Shown: one piece after another, positions 54,874-63,478 of the stretch | Numbering within the stretch: the first letter of the stretch is position 1 | How the letters are laid out: each line of letters begins with the position of its first letter | NCBI RefSeq assembly: GCF_008370045.1 | Contig: NZ_VOBN01000002.1 | Span: 62,001 to 126,000 of the forward strand | Direction of reading: 5' to 3' | Length of the DNA stretch: 64,000 bases | DNA from: Pseudomonas sp. ANT_J12 | GTDB lineage: Bacteria > Pseudomonadota > Gammaproteobacteria > Pseudomonadales > Pseudomonadaceae | The notes under the pieces: model-generated | Seen by the model: only the letters and a program-made list of their open reading frames with translations | What the model was told of the DNA's origin: nothing | Databases searched by the model: none | Position numbers and translations under genes: made by a program

Positions 54874-54901
54874 CGTCAGCCGCAACACCGCAGGACTTGA
54901 G

Positions 54902-55756
54902 CTAAGCCCCCACCCACGCCTGCAAACTCAAATGCGCCCGCTCCCCCGGCGCCAGGCTCAGGCTGTCGGTGCCGCCACTCGCCGCTTCCACGCAGACAAA
55001 CTCCAACACCTCATCCCAGCTCACCCCCAGCAACGGCCGCGACCCCGGATGCCAGACCACCGTGTCCGCCGCATCGCCGGTGTCAATGCACAACTCCCGC
55101 TGCCAGGCGTGGTCCTTGAGCTGCAATTCGCCGTCGTGCTGGAACACGCGCTGACAGCCGCCCTCGACCCGCAACTCCCCTTCTTGCTGACACGCCTGAC
55201 GGTTCAACTGATCGTATCCTTGCGCCCCGTCGAGCCCAGACAGCGCTACCTCAGCCACGTCGCCAATACGCCAGTAGGCGTGCAACGCCTGACTCAATTG
55301 GCATGGCAGGGTGTCTTGGTGCTCGGTGCTCAGGCGCAAATCCATGCGTTCACCCAGATGGGCGTGCAGGTCCACCGTCCAGTCGCACAGTTGCAATTGC
55401 CAGTGCAAACGCACGCCATCGTCGTCGGTGCTGCTGTCGAGCAGCTTCCAGTCCAGCAGGCGTGCCCAACCGTGGGATGGCCAGGCATTCTCGCTTGGAT
55501 GGCGGCCAAACCACGGCCAGCACACCGGTACGCCGCCACGGATGGCGCCCACGTGCGGCCACTTCGCCGCGCACCACAACCAGGGTTTCTGCCCTGCTGG
55601 CTGGAAGTGCAACAACTGCGCGCCCTGGCGACTGAACACCGCCTGGCACAGCGGATGATCGATCACCAGCACGTCGCGCATCTGATAGCGCTCCCACGCA
55701 AACACCGGTCGTTCGCGCAAGGATTTGAAGAAGCGTTGTAGCGGATGCTCATGCAT
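54902..55756 (-). CDS. D-hexose-6-phosphate mutarotase (YeaD type)
   Basis: A 284-residue aldose 1-epimerase-fold protein of the YeaD family. Recognised segments are GGVPVCWPWFGRHP, SHGWAR and VVWHPG. It interconverts the alpha and beta forms of hexose 6-phosphates. It lies downstream of oprB on the same strand, behind a terminator and repeats, so it may be separately transcribed or read through. Confidence 0.82.
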   Translation of the reverse strand: MHEHPLQRFFKSLRERPVFAWERYQMRDVLVIDHPLCQAVFSRQGAQLLHFQPAGQKPWLWCAAKWPHVGAIRGGVPVCWPWFGRHPSENAWPSHGWARLLDWKLLDSSTDDDGVRLHWQLQLCDWTVDLHAHLGERMDLRLSTEHQDTLPCQLSQALHAYWRIGDVAEVALSGLDGAQGYDQLNRQACQQEGELRVEGGCQRVFQHDGELQLKDHAWQRELCIDTGDAADTVVWHPGSRPLLGVSWDEVLEFVCVEAASGGTDSLSLAPGERAHLSLQAWVGA

Positions 55757-55811
55757 GTGCCGCGGTCCTGGAAATCATGGGTGTACTCATACTTTTGCGC
55801 CCAGTGAACCA

Positions 55812-55988
55812 CTGTGGCGAGGGGGCTTGCCCCCGTTCGGCTGCGAAGCAGTCGTAAACCTGGGGAATGCGGTTTGCCTGAAACACTGTGGTGGCTGGTG
55901 ACTGGTTAAGGGCTGCTTCGCAGCCCGGCGGGAGCAAGCTCCCTCGCCACAGCAAGCCCCCTCGCCACAACAAGCGCCCTCGCCACAG
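55812..55988. repeat. Family B repeat, compound
   Basis: The left end CTGTGGCGAGGGGGCTTGCC is followed by a right half that is partly triplicated (CCCTCGCCACAGC, CCCTCGCCACAAC, CCCTCGCCACAGG). Together with the next hairpin it occupies the gap 55757-56076. Confidence 0.78.
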
Positions 55989-56008
55989 GTCCTTCATTGA
56001 CCCTGCAC

Positions 56009-56042
56009 AAAAAAAAGCGGATAGCCTTGGCCATCCGCAAAT
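56009..56042 (-). terminator. Rho-independent terminator of oprB
   Basis: GCGGAT / ATCCGC (with a GCC/GGC extension) followed on the minus strand by eight T. Confidence 0.85.
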
Positions 56043-56076
56043 ATGCGCACTTGGAGAGGAGCTTATCGCAACAGCG

Positions 56077-57426
56077 TTAGAACACCGACTGAATTTTCAG
56101 ACCGGCGACCAGCGCGTTGTCGACTTCATCAACACCGCCCGGGTGAGTGATGTATTGCAGGTTAGGACGCACGGTCAGCCAGTTGGTAACGTGGAAGCCG
56201 TAGTTGATTTCGTAGTTGTACTCGGTGCTGCGCAGGGGTGCGAACAGCGGATCCTGGTAGTCGCTGACACCATTGGAAGCGTTGACCAGTTCGGCGTTTT
56301 TCTTCACGTCGTCGTTGACATGGATACGGGCAGCGCCGATGCCGACGTCATCTTTGGGACGTGCATCAAACGGGCCTTTGTACACAAACATCAGCGACTG
56401 GTAGTTGTCGACGATGTTGGTGTCCTTGTCGTGGAACGTGGCGTTGGCGGCGATGTTCAGACCGCGGGACGCGTCACCGTTGTGGGTGGTGAGTTGTTGC
56501 TGCGCAACGAACCAGTAGCCGGACTTGCTGCTGTGGCTGCGATAGGCGTTACCGCTGGTGGCGGCATCATCACCGTTGACGTCTTCGCGAACGTCATCAG
56601 CCTTGGCGGTGCTTTTGTAGTAACCGACGCGGTATTCGCCCGGCAGGTTATTCGGGTTAGGCAACCAGACCAGTTCGACCGGGATAACGGTACCCGCTGT
56701 ACCACTGCCGCTGAGCTTGAAGCCGTTACCGTGTTCCAACTGCGACGGGTTCTGGTTGTACGCGCCGATCTGCGCATAGAACTCAGGCGAGATGTTGTAC
56801 TTCACGCGCAGGGCGGCCTGGCTGACTGGCCAGTTGTACCAGATGTTGGTGGCCCAGTTACCCACCTGGGAACCGCAGAACGCCAGGTTCTGGAACTCGC
56901 ACGGGAAGGTGTTGAAGTCTTCGCCTTCGCCGAAGTAACCGGCCTTGACGTCCAGTTTGCCGTCGAGGAACTGGTGTTTGATCCACAACTGGGTCAGACG
57001 GACCATGTGGCCACGACCGTAAACTTCTTGCGAAGAACTCAAGGTGCCGGCACGCGGGTCACCAACACGGTCGTTGGAGATGTTTTCACCGTTACGGTTG
57101 GTGAACTGGATCTTCGCCTGGGTGTTATCCCAGCCCCAGAGCTTTTGCAGGTCCAACGCGACGCCCAGGCCAAACTGGTCGGCGTAACGCGCGGTCTTGT
57201 CGTTGTTGTAGCCACCGTGGAGGTTGCCGCCGACTTCGCCGACGTAGTCCATCTTGATGTCGATACCCTGCTCGATCAGCTTGGTCCGCTCACCACCCCA
57301 ATCCCCGGTCATCCACTGGGAATCGGCGCTGAACGCGTCAGCCGCGTGAACGCTACCGACCAGGGTCATTGCCGCCGCAACAGCTGACAGTTGGCAGATA
57401 AGCTGAGCGTTGTTCTTCTTCTTCAT
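56077..57426 (-). CDS. oprB: Carbohydrate-selective porin OprB
   Basis: A 449-residue outer-membrane porin that passes glucose. The N-terminus has a signal peptide (to about residue 29, VGSVHAAD). The OprB family opening DWGGERTKLIEQGIDIKMDYVGE is clear, and beta strands end in the aromatic C-terminus QSVF. It follows gtsD on the same strand with a hairpin between. An AACAATAA run precedes its AGGA-type ribosome site. Confidence 0.9.
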   Translation of the reverse strand: MKKKNNAQLICQLSAVAAAMTLVGSVHAADAFSADSQWMTGDWGGERTKLIEQGIDIKMDYVGEVGGNLHGGYNNDKTARYADQFGLGVALDLQKLWGWDNTQAKIQFTNRNGENISNDRVGDPRAGTLSSSQEVYGRGHMVRLTQLWIKHQFLDGKLDVKAGYFGEGEDFNTFPCEFQNLAFCGSQVGNWATNIWYNWPVSQAALRVKYNISPEFYAQIGAYNQNPSQLEHGNGFKLSGSGTAGTVIPVELVWLPNPNNLPGEYRVGYYKSTAKADDVREDVNGDDAATSGNAYRSHSSKSGYWFVAQQQLTTHNGDASRGLNIAANATFHDKDTNIVDNYQSLMFVYKGPFDARPKDDVGIGAARIHVNDDVKKNAELVNASNGVSDYQDPLFAPLRSTEYNYEINYGFHVTNWLTVRPNLQYITHPGGVDEVDNALVAGLKIQSVF

Positions 57427-57441
57427 CCCTACATCCTCGTT

Positions 57442-57449
57442 TTATTGTT
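57442..57449 (-). promoter_or_regulatory. Candidate Hfq/Crc site before oprB
   Basis: Minus strand AACAATAA, matching AANAANAA, followed by AACGAGGATG. Confidence 0.5.
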
Positions 57450-57485
57450 ATTAACTGTTTTTATCTAACGCGGTTTACATAGATT

Positions 57486-57509
57486 GCGGCGAATGTCCCC
57501 ATTCGCCGC
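57486..57509. other. Intercistronic hairpin between gtsD and oprB
   Basis: GCGGCGAAT - GTCCCC - ATTCGCCGC. A 9-bp perfect stem without a T-run, so an mRNA-stabilising or processing structure is more likely than a terminator. Confidence 0.7.
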
Positions 57510-57525
57510 GTATCCCCTTTGATCT

Positions 57526-58686
57526 TTACCGGCCTTTGAATTGCGCGATGTTGCCAACCGATGCTTCGGTCTTCGCCACACCCGCAACCCCCAGGCGCTC
57601 CCCGGTCTTGGCATCGAACAGCAACACTTTCGATGGATCGAATTGCAGGGTCAGGGTCTCGCCCACGCCCGGCGCTACGTCTGGCGCCAAACGGCAGCAG
57701 ACCTTGGTTTCGTTCAGGCTGACGAACACCAGGGTGTCCGGGCCGGTCGGTTCGGTGACCTGGACTTCGGCGCGAATGGTCGGCAAACCGTTCGGCTCGC
57801 CGTTGGCCAGTACGATCTGTTCCGGGCGCAGGCCGAGGATCACTTCGCGATCTTCGAGACCGGCGTCCTGCATGCCCATTGGCAATTCACAACGGGCCTG
57901 GCCGCTGTCGAGCAGCGCCACCAGACGACCGTCCTTGCGCTGCAAGCGCAGCGGGATGAAGTTCATCGGCGGCGAGCCGATGAAGCTCGCCACGAACAGG
58001 TTGGCCGGGTTGTTGTAGATGTCTTTCGGCGTGCCGAACTGCTGAATGATCCCGTCCTTCATCACCGCCACTTTGTCGCCCAGGGTCATCGCTTCGATCT
58101 GGTCGTGGGTCACGTAGACCGTGGTGGTTTTCAGGCGCTGGTGCATCAGTTTCATTTCGGTACGCATCTCGACCCGCAGCTTGGCGTCGAGGTTGGACAG
58201 CGGTTCGTCGAACAGGTAGATCTTCGGCCGACGCGCCAGGGCACGCCCCATGGCCACGCGCTGTTGCTGGCCACCGGAGAGCTGACCGGGCTTGCGGTTG
58301 AGCAGGTGTTCGATCTGCAGCAGCTTGGACACCCGCGCCACTTCCGTTTCGATGTCGGCAGCGGGCATTTTGCGGATCTTCAAGCCGAAGGCGATGTTCT
58401 CGCGCACGCTCATGGTCGGGTACAGCGCGTAGGACTGGAACACCATGGCGATGTCCCGGTCTTTCGGGCTCATGCCGCTGACGTCCTGGTCATCGATCAT
58501 GATCGCGCCGCCGGTGATGGTTTCCAGGCCGGCGATGCAATTCATCAGGGTCGACTTGCCGCAACCCGAAGGTCCGACCAGGATCAGGAACTCACCGTCC
58601 TTGATCGACAGTTCGATGTTCTTCAGGGTGTCCGGCAGGCCGGGACCGTAAGTCTTGTTTACATTGCGAAGTTCGAGCGTAGCCAT
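57526..58686 (-). CDS. gtsD: Glucose ABC transporter ATPase (MalK type)
   Basis: A 386-residue ATPase. Walker A is GPSGCGKST, the signature LSGGQQQRVAMGRAL, and Walker B IYLFDEPLSNLD. The C-terminal OB-type domain is of the MalK/UgpC kind. It energises the Gts glucose uptake system. The gene starts two bases after gtsC ends. In P. aeruginosa the equivalent is gltK. Confidence 0.92.
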   Translation of the reverse strand: MATLELRNVNKTYGPGLPDTLKNIELSIKDGEFLILVGPSGCGKSTLMNCIAGLETITGGAIMIDDQDVSGMSPKDRDIAMVFQSYALYPTMSVRENIAFGLKIRKMPAADIETEVARVSKLLQIEHLLNRKPGQLSGGQQQRVAMGRALARRPKIYLFDEPLSNLDAKLRVEMRTEMKLMHQRLKTTTVYVTHDQIEAMTLGDKVAVMKDGIIQQFGTPKDIYNNPANLFVASFIGSPPMNFIPLRLQRKDGRLVALLDSGQARCELPMGMQDAGLEDREVILGLRPEQIVLANGEPNGLPTIRAEVQVTEPTGPDTLVFVSLNETKVCCRLAPDVAPGVGETLTLQFDPSKVLLFDAKTGERLGVAGVAKTEASVGNIAQFKGR

Positions 58687-58688
58687 GA

Positions 58689-59531
58689 TTACCCCTTGAC
58701 TGCGCCGGCCGTCAGCCCGCGCACGAAATACTTGCCTGCGACCACATAGACCAGCAGGGTCGGCAGCCCGGCGATCATCGCCGCCGCCATATCAACGTTG
58801 TATTCCTTGGCCCCGGTACTGGTGTTGACCAAGTTGTTCAGCGCTACTGTGATGGGTTGCGAATCACCGCTGGAGAACACCACGCCGAACAGGAAGTCGT
58901 TCCAGATCTGAGTGAACTGCCAGATCAGGCAGACCATGATGATCGGGGTGGACATCGGCAGGATGATCAGCCGGAAGATGGTGAAGAAACCCGCGCCATC
59001 GAGCCGCGCGGCCTTCACCAGCGCATCGGGCACGCTGACGTAGTAGTTGCGGAAAAACAGCGTGGTGAACGCCAGGCCGTAAACCACGTGCACGAACACA
59101 AGGCCCGTGGTGGTACTCGCCAGGCCCATCTTGCCGAGGGTGAACGAGGCCGGCAGCAGCACGGTCTGGAACGGCAGGAAGCAACCGAACAACAGCAAAC
59201 CGAAGAACAGTTGCGAGCCACGGAAGCGCCACATCGACAGCACGTAGCCGTTCAACGCACCGATCGCAGTGGAGATCAGTACCGCCGGAACGGTGATCTT
59301 GATCGAGTTCCAGAAGTACCCGTCAACCGTGCCCCAGGCCTTGACCCAGCCAATGCCGCTGACCACGGTCGGCCAGCTCAGCAGGTTGCCGGAGTTGATG
59401 TCTTCCGGGGTCTTGAAACTGGTCAACAGCATGACCACCAGCGGAATCAGGTACAGGAACACCGCGAGGATCAGCACGGCGTAGATCGCGATGCGACTCA
59501 GGCTGATGGAAGGTTTGGCGAAACTAGTCAT
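58689..59531 (-). CDS. gtsC: Glucose ABC transporter permease GtsC
   Basis: A 280-residue permease with six helices (MalG type). It overlaps gtsB by eight bases, and the EAA-like loop LVKAARLDGAGFFTIFRLIILPM contacts the ATPase. The N-terminal helix is at about residues 13-35. Confidence 0.9.
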   Translation of the reverse strand: MTSFAKPSISLSRIAIYAVLILAVFLYLIPLVVMLLTSFKTPEDINSGNLLSWPTVVSGIGWVKAWGTVDGYFWNSIKITVPAVLISTAIGALNGYVLSMWRFRGSQLFFGLLLFGCFLPFQTVLLPASFTLGKMGLASTTTGLVFVHVVYGLAFTTLFFRNYYVSVPDALVKAARLDGAGFFTIFRLIILPMSTPIIMVCLIWQFTQIWNDFLFGVVFSSGDSQPITVALNNLVNTSTGAKEYNVDMAAAMIAGLPTLLVYVVAGKYFVRGLTAGAVKG

Positions 59532-60432
59532 GGCGCTTGGTCCTCAGCTCGGAGTACAGGTAAGGCACGATGATTGCGAGAATCGCACCGAGCATCAGGA
59601 TTGCACTGGCCGAACCCATGCCCATCTGGCCGCGGCTGAAGGTGAAGGAATACATGAACATCGCTGGCAGGTCGGAGGAATACCCCGGGCCACCGGCGGT
59701 CATGGCCGCGACCAGGTCGAAGCTCTTGATCGCGATGTGAGCGAGGATCATCACGGCACTGAAGAACACCGGACGCAGGCTTGGCAACACCACTTTGAGG
59801 TAGATACGCGGCATGCTCGCGCCATCGATCTGGGCGGCACGGATGATCGATTGATCAACCCCACGCAGGCCGGCAAGGAACATCGCCATGATAAAACCCG
59901 AGGCTTGCCAGACAGCAGCGATCACCAGGCAATACACCACGCGATCCGGGTCGATCAGCCAGTCCAGGCGGAAGCCTTCCCAACCCCAGTCACGCAACAA
60001 TTTGTCCAGGCCCATGCCCGGGTTGAGCAGCCATTTCCACGCGGTACCGGTCACGATCATCGAGAGCGCCATCGGGTACAGGTAAATGGTGCGAATGAAG
60101 CCTTCGCGACGAATGCGCTGGTCGAGGAACACCGCCAGCAGCACACCGATCACCAGCGTGATGCCGATAAACATGCCGCCGAATACCGCCAGGTTCTTGC
60201 TCGCTACCCACCAACGGTCGTTGTCGAACAGCCGCTGGTATTGCGCCAGGCCCGCCCACTTGTAAGTCGGCAGGAAGGTCGAAGTCGTGAACGACAGCAC
60301 GAACGTCCAGAGGATATAGCCATAGAAGCCCACCAGGACGATGAACATGCTGGGCGCCAGCACCAGTTTAGGGAGCCAGCGCTGCAATGCATCGAACGGC
60401 GAGGCCTTGCTGAACACAGCAACAGAACTCAT
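59524..60432 (-). CDS. gtsB: Glucose ABC transporter permease GtsB
   Basis: A 302-residue MalF-type permease with a hydrophobic N-terminus and the EAA-like loop IIRAAQIDGASMPRIYLKVVLPS. It is preceded by a stable hairpin that separates it from the binding-protein gene. Overlaps gtsC by eight bases. Confidence 0.9.
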   Translation of the reverse strand: MSSVAVFSKASPFDALQRWLPKLVLAPSMFIVLVGFYGYILWTFVLSFTTSTFLPTYKWAGLAQYQRLFDNDRWWVASKNLAVFGGMFIGITLVIGVLLAVFLDQRIRREGFIRTIYLYPMALSMIVTGTAWKWLLNPGMGLDKLLRDWGWEGFRLDWLIDPDRVVYCLVIAAVWQASGFIMAMFLAGLRGVDQSIIRAAQIDGASMPRIYLKVVLPSLRPVFFSAVMILAHIAIKSFDLVAAMTAGGPGYSSDLPAMFMYSFTFSRGQMGMGSASAILMLGAILAIIVPYLYSELRTKRHD

Positions 60433-60473
60433 GGGAAGATCCAGTACGGGAAGAGAAGTTGAAGGCAGTTATG

Positions 60474-60533
60474 AGCGGCAAGCTGCAAGACAAGCAGACC
60501 TCACTTGCAGCTTGTAGCTCGCAGCTTGCCGCT
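60474..60533 (-). other. Long intercistronic hairpin between gtsA and gtsB
   Basis: Arms AGCGGCAAGCTGC (60474-60486) and GCAGCTTGCCGCT (60521-60533) are perfect 13-bp complements, with inner pairing ACAAGC / GCTTGT. No T-run follows on the minus strand. It probably protects the upstream gtsA message. Confidence 0.75.
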
Positions 60534-60538
60534 GATAC

Positions 60539-61840
60539 CTACTTGGCAGACTTGACCGCTGCGCCGAGTTTCTTGGCGGCATCGGCCGGATCGGCTTTCG
60601 GATCGTTGATGAAGTTGGTCACGACATCAAAGAACGCACCCTGTACCGCCAGCGTGGTCGCCATGTTGTGCGCCATGCTCGGTTGCAGGCCGCCGGACTT
60701 GGCGTCCGCCAGGAAGTCCTTGGCCGCTGTCTGGGCGCAGGAGTCGAAGCCGAGCTTGTCCATTTCGTGGAGCATGTCGTTTCGAACCGGGATCGAGCCT
60801 TTGTTGATGCTGAAGACTTTCTGGAAGTTCTCACCCAGCACGACCTTGGCAATGTCCTGCTGCGCGGCAGCCGTGCCCTTGTCTTTCTGCTTGAACACCG
60901 CCAGGGAGTCGATGTTGTAGGTGAAGGCCTTTTCGGTGCCCGGGAAGGCTACGCACTGGTAGTCCTTGCCGGCGACTTTCTTGGCTGCGGTCCATTCGCT
61001 CTTGGCCCAGTCACCCATGATCTGCATGCCGGCCTTGCCGTTGATGACCTTGGCCGCTTCCAGGTTCCAGTCCTGGCCTTTGCCGTCGACGTCCATGTAG
61101 GTCGCGACTTTCTTCAGCTCGGTCAGCGACTTGACCATTTCAGGTCCGGTCAGTGCCGCGTTGTCCAGGTCGACCAGGGCTTTCTTGTAACCGTCGGCGC
61201 CCATGACCGAAAGCACCACGGCTTCGAACACGGTGCTGTCCTGCCAAGGCTGGCCGCCGTGGGCCAGGGCGATGAAGCCTGCTTTCTTGAGTTTGTCGCC
61301 CGCGGCGTAGAATTCGTCGAGGGTGGTCGGGGCTTTTTCGATCCCGGCTTTCTGGAAGACTTCCGGGTTGATCCACAACCAGTTCACGCGGTGAATGTTC
61401 ACCGGCACGGCTACGTAGTCACCGTCGTACTTCACGGTATCGGAGACTTTCTTGTCGAGCAGGCTGTCCCACTTTTCCGACTTGGCGGTGTCTTTCAACA
61501 CGTCGGTGTCGAGCAGGCCGGTGGATGCCCATTCCTGGATGTCCGGACCCTTGATCTGCGCGACGCCTGGCGGGTTACCGGCCACGGCGCGGCTTTTCAG
61601 CACGGTCATGGCGGTCGCACCGCCACCACCGGCGACGGCGCCGTCTTTCCAGGTGAAGCCGTCTTTTTCGACTTGGGCCTTGAGCACATCAACGGCCGCT
61701 TTTTCGCCACCGGAGGTCCACCAGTGAACGACTTCTACCGAACCTTTGGATTCGGCGGCAAGCGCACTGATTGGGAATGCAGAGACAGGAAGCAATGAGG
61801 CAAGAGAAATGACAGTAGCGAGGCGAGAAATCGCATTCAT
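60539..61840 (-). CDS. gtsA: Glucose-binding periplasmic protein GtsA
   Basis: A 433-residue MalE-type binding protein with a signal peptide ending near ISALAAES. Hallmarks include [28 protein letters not shown] and [16 protein letters not shown]. It captures glucose (gltB in P. aeruginosa) and delivers it to GtsBCD. An AACAACAA run directly precedes its AAAGG ribosome site. The gene is first in gtsABCD-oprB. Confidence 0.92.
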   Translation of the reverse strand: MNAISRLATVISLASLLPVSAFPISALAAESKGSVEVVHWWTSGGEKAAVDVLKAQVEKDGFTWKDGAVAGGGGATAMTVLKSRAVAGNPPGVAQIKGPDIQEWASTGLLDTDVLKDTAKSEKWDSLLDKKVSDTVKYDGDYVAVPVNIHRVNWLWINPEVFQKAGIEKAPTTLDEFYAAGDKLKKAGFIALAHGGQPWQDSTVFEAVVLSVMGADGYKKALVDLDNAALTGPEMVKSLTELKKVATYMDVDGKGQDWNLEAAKVINGKAGMQIMGDWAKSEWTAAKKVAGKDYQCVAFPGTEKAFTYNIDSLAVFKQKDKGTAAAQQDIAKVVLGENFQKVFSINKGSIPVRNDMLHEMDKLGFDSCAQTAAKDFLADAKSGGLQPSMAHNMATTLAVQGAFFDVVTNFINDPKADPADAAKKLGAAVKSAK

Positions 61841-61855
61841 CTAGAATTACCTTTC

Positions 61856-61863
61856 TTGTTGTT
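61856..61863 (-). promoter_or_regulatory. Candidate Hfq/Crc site before gtsA
   Basis: Minus strand AACAACAAGAAAGG: AANAANAA overlapping the ribosome site. Confidence 0.6.
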
Positions 61864-61920
61864 ATGCATGCAAGTCTGGTGCTTGCGCTGCATGGGATTT
61901 TAAACAGGAGTTATCCCTTC

Positions 61921-61951
61921 GCAGGTAACGAAGGGACGCTTGAATGTCACC
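61921..61951. promoter_or_regulatory. Bipartite sugar-gene motif upstream of gtsA
   Basis: GCAGGTAACGAAGGG, ten bases, then GTCACC. The same arrangement occurs at 63275-63305. It lies about 80-110 bases before the gtsA start, so it may bind the GltR response regulator or another sugar regulator. Confidence 0.5.
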
Positions 61952-61957
61952 ACATGG

Positions 61958-63217
61958 TTACACAGGAACGCTCTGGGACAACTGCCCCAAGGCCGTTGCC
62001 ATGCTCGGCGCCAAGGGCAGGCGCGGGATCAATACAGCTTGCCAAGCGTGATACAGATCCGGTTTGCCGCCCCAGATATCGGCACTCGGGCGATTTTGCG
62101 GGTTGAGTTCATGGTGCCAACTGCCATCGCAACGGTCGATGAAATGGTTGTCACAAAATTCCCAGAACAGTCGGTACCAGGTTTCGTACTGCTCATCGCC
62201 GGTGCGTTTGAGTAGCGCACTGGCGGCGGCGCTGGCTTCGCAATGGGTCCAGTGCAAACGGTGGCGAACCACGGCGCGGTTGTCCCAATCCAGGGTGTAG
62301 ACAATCCCCGGCAAGCCGTCGATGTTCCAGCCGTGGCGGCAGTTGTGATCGAAGAGTTTTTGCGCATCGGTTGCCAGCCAACCCGGCGTGAGCATCCCGG
62401 CCTGCACCCGCGCGGCTTCGAGGTGCAGCAACAGCCGCGCCCATTCGAAACCGTGTCCTGGCGTGGTGCCGTAAGGGCGGAAACCGTCGGCCGGGTTGTC
62501 GTGGTTGTACTCGCGCAGCGGTTGCCAGTCGCGATCGAAATGCTCGACCACCAGGTAATCGTTAGCGGCGGCGTGACCGTGGATGACGCGCTCAACGATG
62601 CGTTGCGCGCGAACCAGCCAGCGGTGGTCATCGGTGACATCCGCCAGCGCGAGAAAGGCTTCGGTGGCGTGCATGTTGCTGTTGGCGCCGCGGTAAGCCT
62701 CTTCCTCACTCCAGTCGCGATTGAAGGATTCGCGCATCGCGCCCTCCTCCTCGCTCCAGAAATGCGTGTCGATGATGTGGATGGCATCGTCGAGCAAGGC
62801 TTGGGCGCCGGGGCGTTGGGCGACCACCGCAGAACTGGCAGCCAGGGCGACGAAGGCGTGCAGGTACGCGGCTTTGCCGGTGTTGTCGTCGCGATGCTGG
62901 GCTGTGGCGAACCAGCCGCCGTGTTTAGCATCTTTCAACGGGCCGTTGAGGGCCTGGACGCCGTGATCCACCAACTCGGCAAACCCCGGAAGGCCCTGGA
63001 TATGCGCCATGGCGAAGCTGTGGGTCATGCGCGCGGTGTTCATGGTTTCGGCTTGCGCACTGGCCGGGAGCTGGCCTCTTTCATCGAGATTGCCGAAGCC
63101 TTCGGGAAGCTTCGAAGCCTTGGCGAACGCCAGCAGGCGCAGGCCTTCGGCGGCGAGCCATTGCTGGTGGGCAGGCGCGTTCAGCCAACTGCTGAAGGCC
63201 GGTTGGAAGGTGTCCAT
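61958..63217 (-). CDS. AGE-family sugar epimerase/isomerase
   Basis: A 419-residue protein of the N-acylglucosamine 2-epimerase (alpha/alpha barrel) superfamily. Conserved histidines and charged residues are seen in RMTHSFAMAHIQGLPG, GANSNMHATEAFLAL and DGSWHHELN. The family includes mannose and cellobiose epimerases. Its position upstream of gtsA, with the same leader motif, suggests hexose metabolism. It has an AACAACAA run before AAAAAGG. Confidence 0.82.
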   Translation of the reverse strand: MDTFQPAFSSWLNAPAHQQWLAAEGLRLLAFAKASKLPEGFGNLDERGQLPASAQAETMNTARMTHSFAMAHIQGLPGFAELVDHGVQALNGPLKDAKHGGWFATAQHRDDNTGKAAYLHAFVALAASSAVVAQRPGAQALLDDAIHIIDTHFWSEEEGAMRESFNRDWSEEEAYRGANSNMHATEAFLALADVTDDHRWLVRAQRIVERVIHGHAAANDYLVVEHFDRDWQPLREYNHDNPADGFRPYGTTPGHGFEWARLLLHLEAARVQAGMLTPGWLATDAQKLFDHNCRHGWNIDGLPGIVYTLDWDNRAVVRHRLHWTHCEASAAASALLKRTGDEQYETWYRLFWEFCDNHFIDRCDGSWHHELNPQNRPSADIWGGKPDLYHAWQAVLIPRLPLAPSMATALGQLSQSVPV

Positions 63218-63229
63218 GGGGTACCTTTT

Positions 63230-63237
63230 TTGTTGTT
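63230..63237 (-). promoter_or_regulatory. Candidate Hfq/Crc site before the epimerase gene
   Basis: Minus strand AACAACAAAAAAGG: AANAANAA beside the ribosome site. Confidence 0.55.
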
Positions 63238-63274
63238 ATGACTGGAGGGCAGTCTAAACAACGGTCAAGGTGCG

Positions 63275-63305
63275 GCAGGTAACGAAGGGGGCGGGTTTTG
63301 TCACC
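63275..63305. promoter_or_regulatory. Bipartite sugar-gene motif upstream of the epimerase gene
   Basis: GCAGGTAACGAAGGG, ten bases, then GTCACC; second copy of the arrangement at 61921. It lies about 58-88 bases before the start codon. Confidence 0.5.
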
Positions 63306-63342
63306 GGGTTGTGACATTCATCCAACTCTGCGGAGAGTGATG

Positions 63343-63477
63343 ACTGTGGCGAGGGGGCTTGCCCCCGTTCGGCTGCGAAGCAGTCGTAATACTGCCACTT
63401 CATTTCTTCAGGTAAACCGCAGTGACTGTATTGGGAGCGCTTCGCACTCCAACGGGGGCAAGCCCCCTCGCCACAGG
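63343..63477. repeat. Family B palindromic repeat
   Basis: CTGTGGCGAGGGGGCTTGCC at the left and GCAAGCCCCCTCGCCACAGG at the right, ending just before the stop codon of the sensor kinase. Confidence 0.8.
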
Positions 63478-63478
63478 T

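Noticed and set aside
55888..57387. 499-residue + strand frame opposite oprB
   Set aside because: OprB on the minus strand has a signal peptide and family motifs; the + frame is its shadow.
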